From Paraconiothyrium sp. Pb-2020 (taxonomy: Eukaryota > Ascomycota > Dothideomycetes > Pleosporales > Didymosphaeriaceae), in NCBI GenBank assembly GCA_022419385.1, contig JAJUBI010000005.1, positions 3,038,001 through 3,102,000 on the forward strand: a stretch of 64,000 nt of DNA, written 5' to 3'. Positions 20,817 to 31,275 of the stretch are shown here, in pieces. A model generated the notes under the pieces. It was given only the letters and a program-made list of their open reading frames with translations. It had not been told where the DNA came from and searched no databases. Position 1 is the first letter of the stretch; every line of letters starts with the position of its first letter. The position numbers and the translations under genes were made by a program.

Positions 20817-22193
20817 ATGTCCACATCTCATCATCCAAGCATCGAATTTATCCAGGATTGTCAAACGCGGTTCGGGAGCTTGAAGTGGTCTATGCGCAAG
20901 AGGCTGAAGAACCTCAGAGAGACGTTCAAGGAGGCGAACAAGGATGGCTTCGCTCCGAAGCCTACCGCGCTTGCTCAGCAGACTCCGCCCACAGCTCCCC
21001 ATCCACAGCCAACCATCAAGTCTACCCAGACTCCTCCAGATCGGTTCTCTAAGCCCACCACCCCCAATGTGAAAGACGACCGCGAAAAGCACGATGCTGA
21101 ACCGAAGCTAGAACCAACCACAATCAAGCCTCGACTGCGCATTCGGAATCCCCACCGCGAGAGAACCACCCTCGTACCGGTTGACGAAGATAACGCTGCG
21201 ATTGAGACCATCACCAAGTTCAAGATGCAGCATGGTTTTCGTATGGAGTCTCCGCCGTCTTCTTCACCGGGTAAGCCGCGGTCTTCTCATTCTGGGGACA
21301 GAGATGTGAGGTCTGCGCCGGAGGCTGAGTCCGCCCTAGCCGCCATGACTGAGAAAGAGTAAGAAGATTCTATCCCAGGGGAGGGGACGGCTGCACAGCC
21401 TGAAACAACAGCGCAGGCAGAGATCGCGATAGACGAATCGTTAACGTTGAAAGATGCGAAACAAGGTGAGTTACCCTAGACTAAATTATGCGAACCTAAA
21501 GCTAATAGCATGTAGGACATGTAGGAAATTCGCAAGACACGACGTGGGATGCTTCTGTAGTTGCCACTGGATTCGACAAACACATGCGAACGCTCAGAGC
21601 GCGTATGGTAGACATGAAAGCTAATTTGAAGACAGAGGTTGAAAGAGAGGAGCATGAATTTGATTTGGATGAACGGGAAAGTCAAGTTCTGAGGCAAATT
21701 GCCGATCTCAAAATTCAAGCCGCAAATGTTTACCACAGTAAATATATCCTCGGTGAAGAGGAAGTTGCTAAAATCGAAGAGGAGAATAGAGCTAGCGCGA
21801 TGGTTTTTACTGCTTGTATATCTTCTGTTTTCGAAGAGCAACGAGATAAGCTCCTAGAGCGAGTCGATGTTTTGTTAAAGGATGAGGCTAAGGATGAGGC
21901 TAAGAATGAGGCACCTGCGAATGCCCCAAAGGCACCCAGAGGTAAGTAATTTTCAATATACCATATTTTGTCCTTGAAATAATACACAAGACTAAATGGT
22001 TGTAGTTATGCTTGAGCGGCAAGTGCAACGTGCTGCCAATGTCCAAGAACAATATAGCCAGTCCTGGGGAAGAAAAGATGGCCATCCTTCTTACATCAAG
22101 AAACAATTCAACAACTCCGCTACTTGGTCGAAGAATAGTACTTCCTACCAGCGGAGACTGTACAACTCACAAAGTATGCCCTGTCGTGGCTAG
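20817..22193 (+). CDS. Coiled-coil protein of unknown function
   Basis: Four exons: 20817-21270, 21379-21465, 21525-21941 and 22006-22193, 381 residues. The first intron (21271-21378) is inferred: the frame stays open through it for 89 nt and then meets TAA at 21360, while splicing GTAAGC to CCCAG removes the stop and keeps phase. Introns 2 and 3 have clear donors, branch points and acceptors. The N-terminal third is basic and Pro/Thr-rich. Residues about 180-310 form a charged helical region (KANLKTEVEREEHEFDLDER, then EEEVAKIEEENRASAMVF) likely to be a coiled coil. A short repeat, KDEAKDEAKNEA, lies before the last intron. An upstream in-frame ATG at 20766 would add 17 residues. No domain was recognised. 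Confidence 0.6.
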
Positions 22194-23155
22194 TCAAATG
22201 CTGCACCACATCCAGCACGGACATATAACACACAAAGCATACCTCAGGGTGGTTCGGCCTCTGATTCTCCTCGATCACTGCTTAGACATTACGAGTCGCG
22301 AACTATGCCTCGCGAATGATTTGCCCGCAACGACTTAATACGACCTTTGTCGACGAGGTTGGATTTAACGCTAAGGTCTAGAGCAAGTTCCACGAGTGGT
22401 TCGAATACAAGGAGACTTCATTCTCAACAACATCACTTTAGGTTCACTCATACCTACCCAGAGCATACGTATCTTGTCGAACGGCTGAGTGATAACGCAC
22501 AGGCGAGACAGCCCTGAGGATCTATGAGGATGCAACATACCACAATCGTACACGATACATTGTTACATGTGAACTGCATGGTATTGTTCCGCCTCATATC
22601 CCCCGCCCAAAGTGGGCGCTTTATGCGCGTCGACACTGGACTTGAGCCACGCTCCGTCATAAATGCGGCACATTCGAAGCATTGTCTCTGGTGCACAAAA
22701 CGCTACACCAAACGCTTCGGAACCCATGAAACTTCCCACAGGCACGAGACAGCGGCCTTGGATTAACGGAAAACATTTCTCCTTCTAAACTCTGCATTGC
22801 GGAGAGTGTGATGCGGGTGGGTTCATTCGAGGGTATATACGAAACGGGTGTATGGAAGAGGCGAATGCGTTGGGCGCCAAATCAAGACGGAAAAGAAGTG
22901 AAGACAAATAGCGACCCTGATATGGTCACGGAGGCAAAATGTGCCAACGGATCCACTGATCCAGAAGTGTCATATGGTCTCTGCGCCTCACGGGAATCAC
23001 CGGTCTTCTTCAAAAGGACATAGTGGCTCTGTGTTGGAGCGGAGATGTAATGAAGTAATGCAGGCATTCTGTAGAAGCAGTGACAGAAATAAAAGTAAGG
23101 TCCACCTTGATCCGGTTTTACCATACCGGCCACAGCATCCAGACAGAAGGTAGTA
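22194..23155. other. Gene-poor stretch
   Basis: About 960 bp after the coiled-coil gene. The open frames are 60-108 codons, overlap on both strands and show no domain or coding-like composition. Nothing is supported here. Confidence 0.4.
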
Positions 23156-23380
23156 TCATTTAGGTCGCGCATAGAAGTTGTAGAGTTGTGTTATACGCTG
23201 TGCTCTAGACAGTGCCTCCCGGGAGTTAGATCTGTTCCTAGCGAGCGTTACCTGGGCAGGATGAACTGTATATAGCTTCAACTTGTCGCTAGAGGCAGCG
23301 GTGATCTTCTTGCGAACCCTCTTCTTCTCAGCGGGCCTTGCCGCTGGTGCGGGGAGTCGTCCCGGCGCTTTGGGGTGCAT
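23156..23380 (-). CDS. Possible small basic protein
   Basis: A 74-codon frame starting from an ATG in a good context (AAC before it). It begins with Pro/Ala-rich residues and a basic stretch (EKKRVRKKITAAS). An internal GTAACG...CACAG pair with a TCTAAC branch point could remove 48 nt and still keep the frame, ending YNFYARPK. No family was recognised. The frame is short, so it may be chance; I list it because composition and splice-like signals agree. Confidence 0.25.
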   Translation of the reverse strand: MHPKAPGRLPAPAARPAEKKRVRKKITAASSDKLKLYTVHPAQVTLARNRSNSREALSRAQRITQLYNFYARPK

Positions 23381-23624
23381 GTTTAGACATGTGGAGCTGG
23401 AGTGATGGTACAGGTGGTGTTTGGGCTAGGGACGGCGGTTGTGCGAAACACGGGTTAATGAGGGTCAACGCGAGCACCAGTGGAGATGTTCGTCCCGTAC
23501 AATATAGGGAAAGGAGATGGCTTTGATTTATGATGCTTAGTGCAAATGCACAACTGCATGCTTGCCAGGTGACGAAGCGGACCGGTGCAGCGAGGTTGAT
23601 ACCATACCTACCTTATTATTGTTT

Positions 23625-23726
23625 CCACATAGAAATGGCCCACGACATTTGGTTCAATTCATAGAAAAGTGGGAAGTCTGATTTTTCTATAAATTGAACC
23701 AAATGTCGTGAGCTGTTTCTTTGTGG
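23625..23726. repeat. Long inverted repeat (hairpin), 44-nt arms
   Basis: Arms 23625-23668 and 23683-23726 are reverse complements at 39 of 44 positions, around a 14-nt loop. The central part (CACGACATTTGGTTCAATT) is perfect. Four of the five differences are transitions. The element lies outside any recognised gene. It could be a small-RNA precursor, a remnant of a miniature inverted-repeat transposon, or a transcription terminator. I did not find a flanking target-site duplication. Confidence 0.85.
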
Positions 23727-24145
23727 AGAGCACCGATCATGCATGGTGATGAGATCCTCCTCCATATGTGTGCCTTGCATGTACGTCAAGGCCATCATCC
23801 TCGCAGGCAGTTCTATGCCCTCTGACATGGGCTCAAGGAGAGGACCATCGCAGTCACGGATTCCGTTATCCTGGGATCTTTGGCGTAAAAAGATGCGAGC
23901 ACGATGTCTCACTAATAACACTCTTCGAGGCGAGCTACCTCGGCGACAACTGGAGGAATATGCGTCGATGGCAATATTCGCACTGCTTTTGTTTACTTCG
24001 TTGACGGAGATGATGTTGGTGGACGAAGGCGCGTCATTTGCCTGGATTGCGAAAAAAGTTCACATGCACCACCCCTTGGGGCTAGTGGCGCCCCGCGACA
24101 CGAAGAAGACACCCCCGCCGCCAACACCAACGCGCGAAAAGGAAG
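23727..24145. other. Spacer upstream of DPH1
   Basis: About 420 bp with no supported gene. A plus-strand open frame (23743-24189) enters the DPH1 first exon out of frame and has no domain. The promoter of DPH1 must lie here. Confidence 0.4.
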
Positions 24146-25616
24146 ATGGAGGACGACAGAGCGCAGACAAACCTGGGTCCGGCAGCTGACGATGGCGTGC
24201 CTGAAGAGGTTCATGCTGCACCCAAGCAGCCCAGGCGCCGCTTTGTGGGCAGGAAGGCAGCGGCAGAGGTGGGCAACCAGGCAGCGCCGAACGCCAACAT
24301 TGAGGATACTTCGGCAATACAAGGTGTGAGACCGCCCGGACGCCATACAAGTCTCTTGTGTCTATCTCTAACCCATGCACGCAGTCGCACAGCCTCGCCG
24401 TACTGCCCGCGCGCTGAACTCATTACCCGACTCTATCCTCCACGACCCCGACATCAACGCCGCAATCGCACTCCTCCCCCCCAACTACAACTTCGAGATT
24501 CATAAATGCATACATCGCATCCGATCGTCGGGCGCGAAGAATATCGCCCTGCAGTTCCCCGAAGGCCTGCTCCTCTTCGCAACCACAATCTCGGACATCC
24601 TCACGCGCTTCTGCCCCGACACCACCACGCTGATCATGGGTGATGTAACGTATGGCGCATGCTGTATCGATGACTTCACGGCGCGGGCGCTAGGATGCGA
24701 TCTGCTCATCCACTATGCGCACAGTTGCTTGATCCCCGTGGCAGTGACCAAGATTGCGACGCTATACATCTTTGTCGCAATAGGCATCGACACGCAGCAT
24801 CTCGTGAACACTATAACACAGAATTTTCCCATCGGCAAGACAGTAGCGCTCGTCGGAACCATCCAGTTCAATGCAACAATCCACGGCATCGTCTCGATAC
24901 TGAAAAGAGAGGGCTTCAACGCCATCGTCCCGCAAATCGCGCCTCTCTCCAAAGGTGAAATCCTTGGCTGCACATCCCCCTCCATGGCGATAAAGCATGG
25001 TCAGCTCGACGCTAAAGGCAGAGAAGAGCCCGTACCGGATTTCCTCCTCTACCTAGGCGACGGTCGGTTCCACCTTGAAAGCGCCATGATCGCGAACCCC
25101 TCGCTTCCTGCCTACCGCTACGACCCTTACTCCCGCCGCCTGACACACGAAACATACCAGCATACATCCCTCTACTCCCTCCGCCGCACGGCGATTCTTG
25201 CAGCCCGGAAGGCACGCACCTGGGGCATCATCCTCGGCAGCCTCGGTCGGCAAGGAAACCCTCACACCCTCACCCTCATCGAGAACGAACTCAGGCGGCA
25301 AGGCCTCAAATCCATCAATCTCCTCCTCTCCGAAATTTTCCCAGGCAAGCTCGCAATGATGGACGACGTAGAAGCCTGGGTTCAGATCGCGTGTCCGAGG
25401 TTGAGCATCGATTGGGGATACGCATTTCCGCGGCCGCTGCTGAGCCCTTACGAGGCGCTTGTTGCGCTGGGTGTGAGATCAGCGCCATGGTTGGAGGAAG
25501 AGGTTGGTGAACCAGAAGCGAGGAGGAATTTGTACCCTATGGACTTCTATGCGAGGGAGGGGTTAGGGAGGACGACCGAGGGGCATGTTAGGGCGGAGGT
25601 AGAGATTAGAGGGTAA
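24146..25616 (+). CDS. DPH1: Diphthamide biosynthesis protein 1 (3-amino-3-carboxypropyl transferase subunit)
   Basis: Exons 24146-24323 and 24385-25616 join across a 61-nt intron (GTGTGA, branch CTCTAAC, acceptor GCAG), giving 469 residues. With Dph2, Dph1 carries out the first step of diphthamide formation on a histidine of elongation factor 2, using S-adenosylmethionine and a 4Fe-4S cluster. The three cluster cysteines expected for the family are visible in GDVTYGACCIDDFTA, HYAHSCLIP and WVQIACPRLSIDWG. Other landmarks are LQFPEGLLLFA near the start of the domain and LGSLGRQGNP in the third repeat. The first 80 residues are a variable, basic leader (RRRFVGRKAA). Length is normal. Cytosolic. 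The start at 24146 has AAG before the ATG and is the first in frame. Confidence 0.95.
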
Positions 25617-27587
25617 GAGGTGAGGGTCAGAGAAATGGAAAGGACGTGGATGGGACGGTGTTTGGTAAAAGCGCTTTCATAATTCGGTGGCGTCTTTGGG
25701 GGAATGGAAGCTGATAGATGATGATTGCTATCAAACGAGACATCACCGCGTTTACAACCTACGTCTACACCATTCGATCGCCTGCGTACCCTGCATACTC
25801 CTGAACGTTCATCGAATAATCTGTCCCGGCCCATGCTTCGAGCAGTTCTGCTCTTGATCAGACGACGCAGCACAAAACTATCCCAAATCTATTGTCTCAA
25901 ACGAAGCAGTGCTGTTGAGTTCGACATCCACATTGGCACTCGCTCAAAGGGCATAGAAATGTCCAGCTAACAGCGAAAGCTTTGGTTGATGATAGACGAA
26001 TTAGAAAATGTTGAAGCTGAGAACAGGGGCCGCGTTAATTTCCACCCGAGTAAGCAGGACACTGCAATCTCTGTAGTAAACGAGAAGCTCACATCCCACG
26101 AACATCCAAAATGCCTTCTAGAGCACTTCTAGCTATTGATCGGGAATCTCCAAGAGTCAATCTTGGTGGCATCGTACTAACGCGGGCAAGATACGTGAGA
26201 TTTCCTGCGATCCTCAAGGGGAAGTGGAGGGTACACAGGGCCGAGCTTTAAATTTTTGCATCGTCTGAAAATCTACAGAGCGGACATCATAGACGCGATG
26301 AAGAGGTAGGAAACGCAGGAGGTTTTAGTAGTCAGGCTGTACCCCTTCCCTAATGATGTTGGGTCCGCACCGCTACTACGAATGCCAGTTAGTTTCACTA
26401 GGGCGTATGGGGTGAATTCAGGAACCAGATGTAGTAAAGGTGTACCGTTTCTTCCAGGACAAGTCAATGGAAAAAGGACAACATCACATTCTACTCCTAG
26501 TTTGTTTTAACTGAGCCAATGTGTGGGTGAGCAATAAGGCCATCCGCCGAAACAGCACTGCAATTTGTTGCCTCACCAAGGAGATATATTTTGCAGAAGG
26601 TTAAGTGTAGTCGTTGCAGTCTTCCCACAGATATATTGAAAGAAGCACGGAAACTTCAGAAACAATGATTGCAACCTAAAATGTGTCTCTAAGAGTATCG
26701 AAGTGTTTCCGTGGGAAATCGTTCCAAGTTGGCTGAAAATGAACATTGCAACCTTTAGTGCCCACCAAGAGGCTAAGTAATCTATCTAAGGTTCACATGT
26801 AGTAAACGAATTTTCATACATATTTTTGGAAGCCTTCTTCTTTGACAGGGGTGAGAGTCATTTTGGTTAGGCTTGTAGCTCAGCGAAAGCAAGAAAAGAA
26901 AAGAAAAGAAAAATCAGACGCGGTAAACGATAGAGCAATCTCGAAGTTCGCCTTTGAACCAATCCTCAGATCTTCGGTCACTCCCCATGGCACAACGCAG
27001 GCAGATACGGGAAATCTGAGCGACCCTGTTGGTAAAAGCGTTGGCATATGTAGCTTTTGCTTTCACCGCAATATGTGGCTCTAAGGCGGAGATCGTGATC
27101 GAACGAGGCCCAAGTACTTTTAGCGTACAGCTCCAATACATATGTCTACACTATCGACGAGATGTTCATTCATTCAGTTCAAACAAGATTTTGCACGAGT
27201 CAACAAAGGGCACAAATCAGCGTCTGATGGATTTTGCAGTCGATTGTACATTAAGCGAACGTCTACGACGAGGAAGCTGCCTGCGTGTTTCGGAGACTAC
27301 TACACCTGTCCGGTTCTTCGTGTGCACTTTAAGACCGAGGCAGCAAGACCAGAACAAAACAGAAGAGACGTAGTCATTACGCAATAATTGGATAATGGCA
27401 ATTTCTAAATTCATGTTTCAATGCTCGTGCAGCGCAGCCGGACGCACTTTTATCATTACAAAAGTGGGGCAGATCGACCATCTAGTGGGATAGAAATGTC
27501 AGCGCAATATATGGTATATATACACCTTTTCCAACACGTTTAGCATCGATTCCACAGAGTCACCAAGCGCGTCCTCAGCGCGCATTC
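25617..27587. other. Gene-poor, AT-richer stretch with a short AAAAG microsatellite
   Basis: About 2 kb without a supported gene. Stops are frequent in all frames; the open frames present (for example 25725-25970 and 27029-27373 on the plus strand) have no domain. At about 26890-26912 there is a small AAAAG repeat. Composition is lower in GC than the coding blocks on either side. Confidence 0.45.
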
Positions 27588-27673
27588 CTCCGCTTGGTGT
27601 AGTTGGTTTATCACGTTCGGCTGTAATATCTGTTGTAACCGAAAGGTCCCTAGTTCGATTCTGGGAGCGGAGA
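27588..27673 (+). tRNA. tRNA-Tyr (GUA) with an 11-nt intron
   Basis: Acceptor stem CTCCGCT (27588-27594) pairs with AGCGGAG (27666-27672) and is followed by discriminator A at 27673. The D arm begins GTG and closes CAC. The anticodon stem TTCGG/CCGAA encloses CT-GTA-A, then 11 nt, then A; the extra 11 nt sit directly after position 37, where eukaryotic tRNA introns lie. The T arm is CCTAG-TTCGATT-CTGGG. The C1-G72 pair and A73 are identity elements of eukaryotic tRNA-Tyr, whose genes nearly always carry an intron. A T5 run at 27687-27691 is a suitable Pol III terminator. Some arm sequences also resemble tRNA-Val, but the anticodon reads GUA. Confidence 0.8.
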
Positions 27674-27686
27674 ACATTGTGTGATA

Positions 27687-27691
27687 TTTTT
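27687..27691 (+). terminator. RNA polymerase III terminator of tRNA-Tyr
   Basis: A run of five T, 14 nt after the tRNA discriminator base, as expected for Pol III termination. Confidence 0.65.
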
Positions 27692-28129
27692 GGTGATCTT
27701 TGTTCCTCACCACGTGCATGAGCTTCCTCGTCAATGTGCGCGTGATGATTATTGGTTTTTTTTTTCTTTCAACTCTTTCGATGCTATCGCAAAGGGCTCG
27801 TGATATTTCTATTTTCTATTTGAGCAGGATGGGCGACCATTTCTTGTTTAGGCAGTCGCTTTTTCTCCCTCGCTCACAGGACTCACATCTTGAACAAATC
27901 CAAGGAACGTAACGATTTGTTACAAAATTGTTTTTCACGTTTTACTTTACATGTCCAGTGGTACTACTCCCAAGCGTCTGCAATCACAATTCGCCCAGTT
28001 ATTTGAATCCCAACGCCTTGCTCAAATTAAAAGAATCCCAAACAGGAGGAACTGGTAATCTCAGATGGTATCTCGCGTTCAATCAATCCGCACGTTTCAT
28101 CCTCATCCCCACACAAGTCGAATTGTAAC
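27692..28129. other. Spacer downstream of the tRNA
   Basis: About 440 bp, AT-rich, with homopolymeric T stretches near 27757-27766. No gene is supported. Confidence 0.4.
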
Positions 28130-28465
28130 TTAGTCACCGTAGTAGGTCCGGTAGGCGGCATTCACGCTCCTGTGGTGCTCCTTGACTTTTCCTAACATCT
28201 TCTTTCCGAATCCCGTCTTCTCCACAAGAGGTTTGTGTTCGGCCTCGACTGAGCAGACGCTGCCCATGGAGCAAACGCTGCCTCGGGGAGTGTTCCAAGC
28301 CTCGTTCGAGCGACGCCCGCCGCCATAGTAGGTTGCGAAGGCGTCGTTCATGCCCTCATGATGCTGCTTGATCTTCTTCCAGGTCTTGCTGAGAGTGGAA
28401 GAGGTGCTGCTAGTAGAATTCTGGCGGGATGAAGGAGTGGAGGAGCGTTCGAATGAGGTGGGCAT
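28130..28465 (-). CDS. Small protein with two HH...TYYG repeats
   Basis: A single exon of 111 residues from the ATG at 28465; an upstream in-frame ATG at 28510 would add 15 residues. The N-terminus is Ser/Thr-rich (SSRQNSTSSTSS). Two copies of a repeat of about 20 residues follow: KKIKQHHEGMNDAFATYYGG and GKVKEHHRSVNAAYRTYYGD, the second forming the C-terminus. They are separated by a Gly/Ser/Cys segment. I have seen such short repeat proteins in filamentous ascomycetes only as uncharacterised entries, and I give no function. The repeats look amphipathic and basic at one face. No signal peptide. Confidence 0.72.
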   Translation of the reverse strand: MPTSFERSSTPSSRQNSTSSTSSTLSKTWKKIKQHHEGMNDAFATYYGGGRRSNEAWNTPRGSVCSMGSVCSVEAEHKPLVEKTGFGKKMLGKVKEHHRSVNAAYRTYYGD

Positions 28466-29534
28466 TTTGGTGATGGTTGAGGTAATTGACCAAAGGTCGA
28501 ATGCAATCAATCTGCTTGATGTAGTTCGAAGATGTGATGTGGGTAAGGTAAACTCTGAATAGATTGATAGAATGCGGCCGGAGATTTTCTTGCTTGAGTG
28601 GTAGTTGATTGTTGTCTGATGAAGAATTCGACTCTCGATCTCTTCCTAGACCTTTATAATCTTCTAGCACGCAGAACATGACTCCTATGACACTACATTC
28701 CCGCAAGTTTCCCGTTGCCAACCTCAAACAGCACCTAGCTTACAAATTTCATCTCTCACGAGCAGCTACCACAGCAGCCAATCGATTTGTCGGTACCTGC
28801 GCCATTTTGACGCCATCCCCCTTTCGGCAGCCTGGGCTGGCGCATGATTGGCTACATCGAGTGGAGCTGACAAAAGCTCTTGCTGACGAAACGACCGATG
28901 ACACCTTGCAAGGCGTGTCGTTCACGCCCTTACGGCGTTGAGTCCGAATATTCTAACGCAGGATCTGCTACGAGTTTTCCGACACGTCGGACCGCTTGTT
29001 TTCCGCGCTGTTTTGCGATGGTTGCCCGCTAGTTATCCGGTGGGTCACCGTCGGAGTGCGCAAACGTGTTGCCCGCGACTTTCCCGTCGGTTCCCGCTAG
29101 TGAGATCTGGTGAGGCCGATCGTTTATGTACTGATGAGTTTACGTCGCGCAGTCGTCTTTTGGCATGCGCGTCATGTGGCACTGGGGTTGGTGTCTGGTG
29201 TATGTACACTGGTCTCTGCAATGCAACTGCATAACTATCTTCCTCACTATCGACATGCTGGTTCGTGCGATCTATTACAGACGTCTCGCCAACTCACCTT
29301 AGCACCGAACCGCTCGAAAGTTGAATCACACATGGCAACTGGGTAGTGATAGTGAGCCATATAAAGAGCTATGCAGGGTATGTAGCGTCAATCTTGACGA
29401 CGTGGTAGTGCCATTTGTACTAATATTGATCGTAAACACACGACTATCTAAGCACAAAACATCCTGATGCATCGCGTCCCACTCCGCAGCGTCCGACGAG
29501 TTCAAGTTCTGTGCGTTTGTTCTTCCAACTATAT
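28466..29534. other. Gene-poor spacer
   Basis: About 1.07 kb with no supported gene. Plus-strand open frames (28678-28941, 28938-29234) show no domain. A GC-rich part (28880-29110) repeats short CGTCGG-like words, but no ordered repeat was seen. Confidence 0.4.
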
Positions 29535-31275
29535 CTACTCCCCCCATGCCACGGGCTCTAATTTCAATCTCATGCCGTCAATCGGTTTACTCGTTATGGT
29601 CCCACCAGGGCGGACCTTTTCCTCAGGGTTTGCCATCTGCATCTTAAAACCACCCACAAAAGCAGCGACCAATGCTCTCAACTCCGCCCTCGCAAAACGT
29701 TCCCCAATGCAGCTCCGCGGTCCGTGCAGGAAGGTCAGAAACGAATAGTTGCTATCAGCGCCACCATTCATGGTGGTGCGACCCGACTCATCAATCCAGC
29801 GTTCCGGAACGAACTTTTCAGAGTCTGGACCCCAAAGCGCTGGGTCACGGTTTGTAGCCCATGGGACGACATGAAGGAGTGTGCCTTTGGGCACGAAATG
29901 GCCACAGACAGTGGTATCACGAGTGGCCATTCGTGCCGAAACTGGAATGGTAGGAAACATGCGGAGGACTTCATTACAAACAGCGTTCAGGTACGGTAGT
30001 GATTCGAGGAGGGTGGCAATGGCGAAGTCAGGACCTGATAATTCCTTTGGATCGGGAATGTTCTCGTGGATTTCTGTCCGTAAGCGTGTCTGTACGTTTG
30101 CGTGCATTGAGAGGAGGTGAGTTGCCCAAGTCAGAGCTGAAGAGGTCGTTTCATGTCTGTGCTGCATTAGTCCAGTATATAACGTTTGAAGCAAGTGACA
30201 CGTACCCTGCGGCGAGAAATGTTAATAGCTGATCGACGATCCCGTCGTCCGCGAAGTTATTTGATCTGAGCATAATGCTCAGAATATCCTTGTGGTCTTC
30301 GCTTTCCGTCTTCATCCGGCTCTTCTTGTCTGCCACAAATTCACCGCAAATTCTCTTCAGGTTTCCCGTAGTGACTTTGACCCGTTCGTTGAGTTTCCAA
30401 GGCAGCGCCGTCATGACCCATGGCGGGAACAGCAGATGCAACACGAAGTAGATGGCTTTTTCTGTGCTTGGTTCCAGTATCTCTGCATAGCTTATTAACA
30501 AGGGGACGGAATGATATGTAGAAGAAGCTAGTTAGGGCTTGATACCTTCATAGTTTTCGACCAGCGCGTCATCGCTATTTCTCAATGATCCTATATCACG
30601 ACCGAGACCAGCAAGTCCAATGATGTCTAAGGTGACTTGCGTCGAAAAGTGCCCGATGTCGAGCACCTTATCGCGCTTGTCCCAAAGCTCACGTTTGACT
30701 ACCTCGCAAAGCTCAATCGACTTTGACCAAAATACCGGATACAGCTCCTTGATATGGCGAAAGCTAAAAGCCGGCATGATGTGCTTGCGCTGATGCCTAT
30801 GCTCATCACCCTCGGTCATCAACAACCCATCGCCTAAGAACTTTCTTAAAAAGTTCCTTGCGAAGGGTGGTTTTTCGAAGTCGTAGCTTTGGTGTACAAG
30901 CACGTCTGCAATAGCAGCTGGGCTTGCAACAAGCAAACGGTCAGTGTGGAAGAACCCACGGAAGTGAATAAGGCCATCATTCTCCGTCTCTTTCAACAGC
31001 GTGAGGAACGCTTCACCAGGTGGGCGCTTGAAGAGCAACAATCCATGGCCAACAAACGGGTAGGATCCTTTCGGTGGGTGTGGTAAGTGACGAAGCGGGC
31101 TAAGGAAGAAAGGGTATATGACAAGTTTGTATAAGCACCAGGCAGTGCCCTGGATTGCGACAAAGAGAAGGGAAAAAGATGCTAACGCATTTCTAGAGAA
31201 TACCTGAGGAAAGAGATAGAAGGAGACAACGGCTTCCGCCAATGAGAGGATGAGGATACTCAGAGCAAAGTCCAT
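29535..31275 (-). CDS. Cytochrome P450 monooxygenase
   Basis: Three exons: 31275-30546, 30482-30206 and 30156-29535, 542 residues. Two N-terminal hydrophobic segments (residues about 3-30 and 35-60) anchor it in the endoplasmic reticulum, followed by a Pro-rich hinge (HLPHPPKGS). The C-helix motif is DEHRHQRKHIMPAF, the I-helix is AAGHETTSS, the ExxR is EVLR, then PERW, and the haem loop FLHGPRSCIGERFARAE carries the ligand cysteine. Intron 1 has branch CCCTAAC; the second acceptor (GCAGCACAG) was chosen because only that one restores AGHETTS in frame. The substrate is unknown. The loop and the two anchors resemble the CYP3/CYP4-like fungal groups, but I do not assign a family number. No other pathway genes are clustered around it. 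Confidence 0.92.

Noticed and set aside
21360..21362. TAA as a true stop or readthrough codon of the coiled-coil gene
   Set aside because: A GT-AG intron in matching phase (21271-21378) removes it more simply. A 20-nt intron starting at the stop was also considered, but it is too short and breaks the frame.
27540..27734. Minus-strand open frame over the tRNA
   Set aside because: It is the translated tRNA sequence; such frames are a known artefact.
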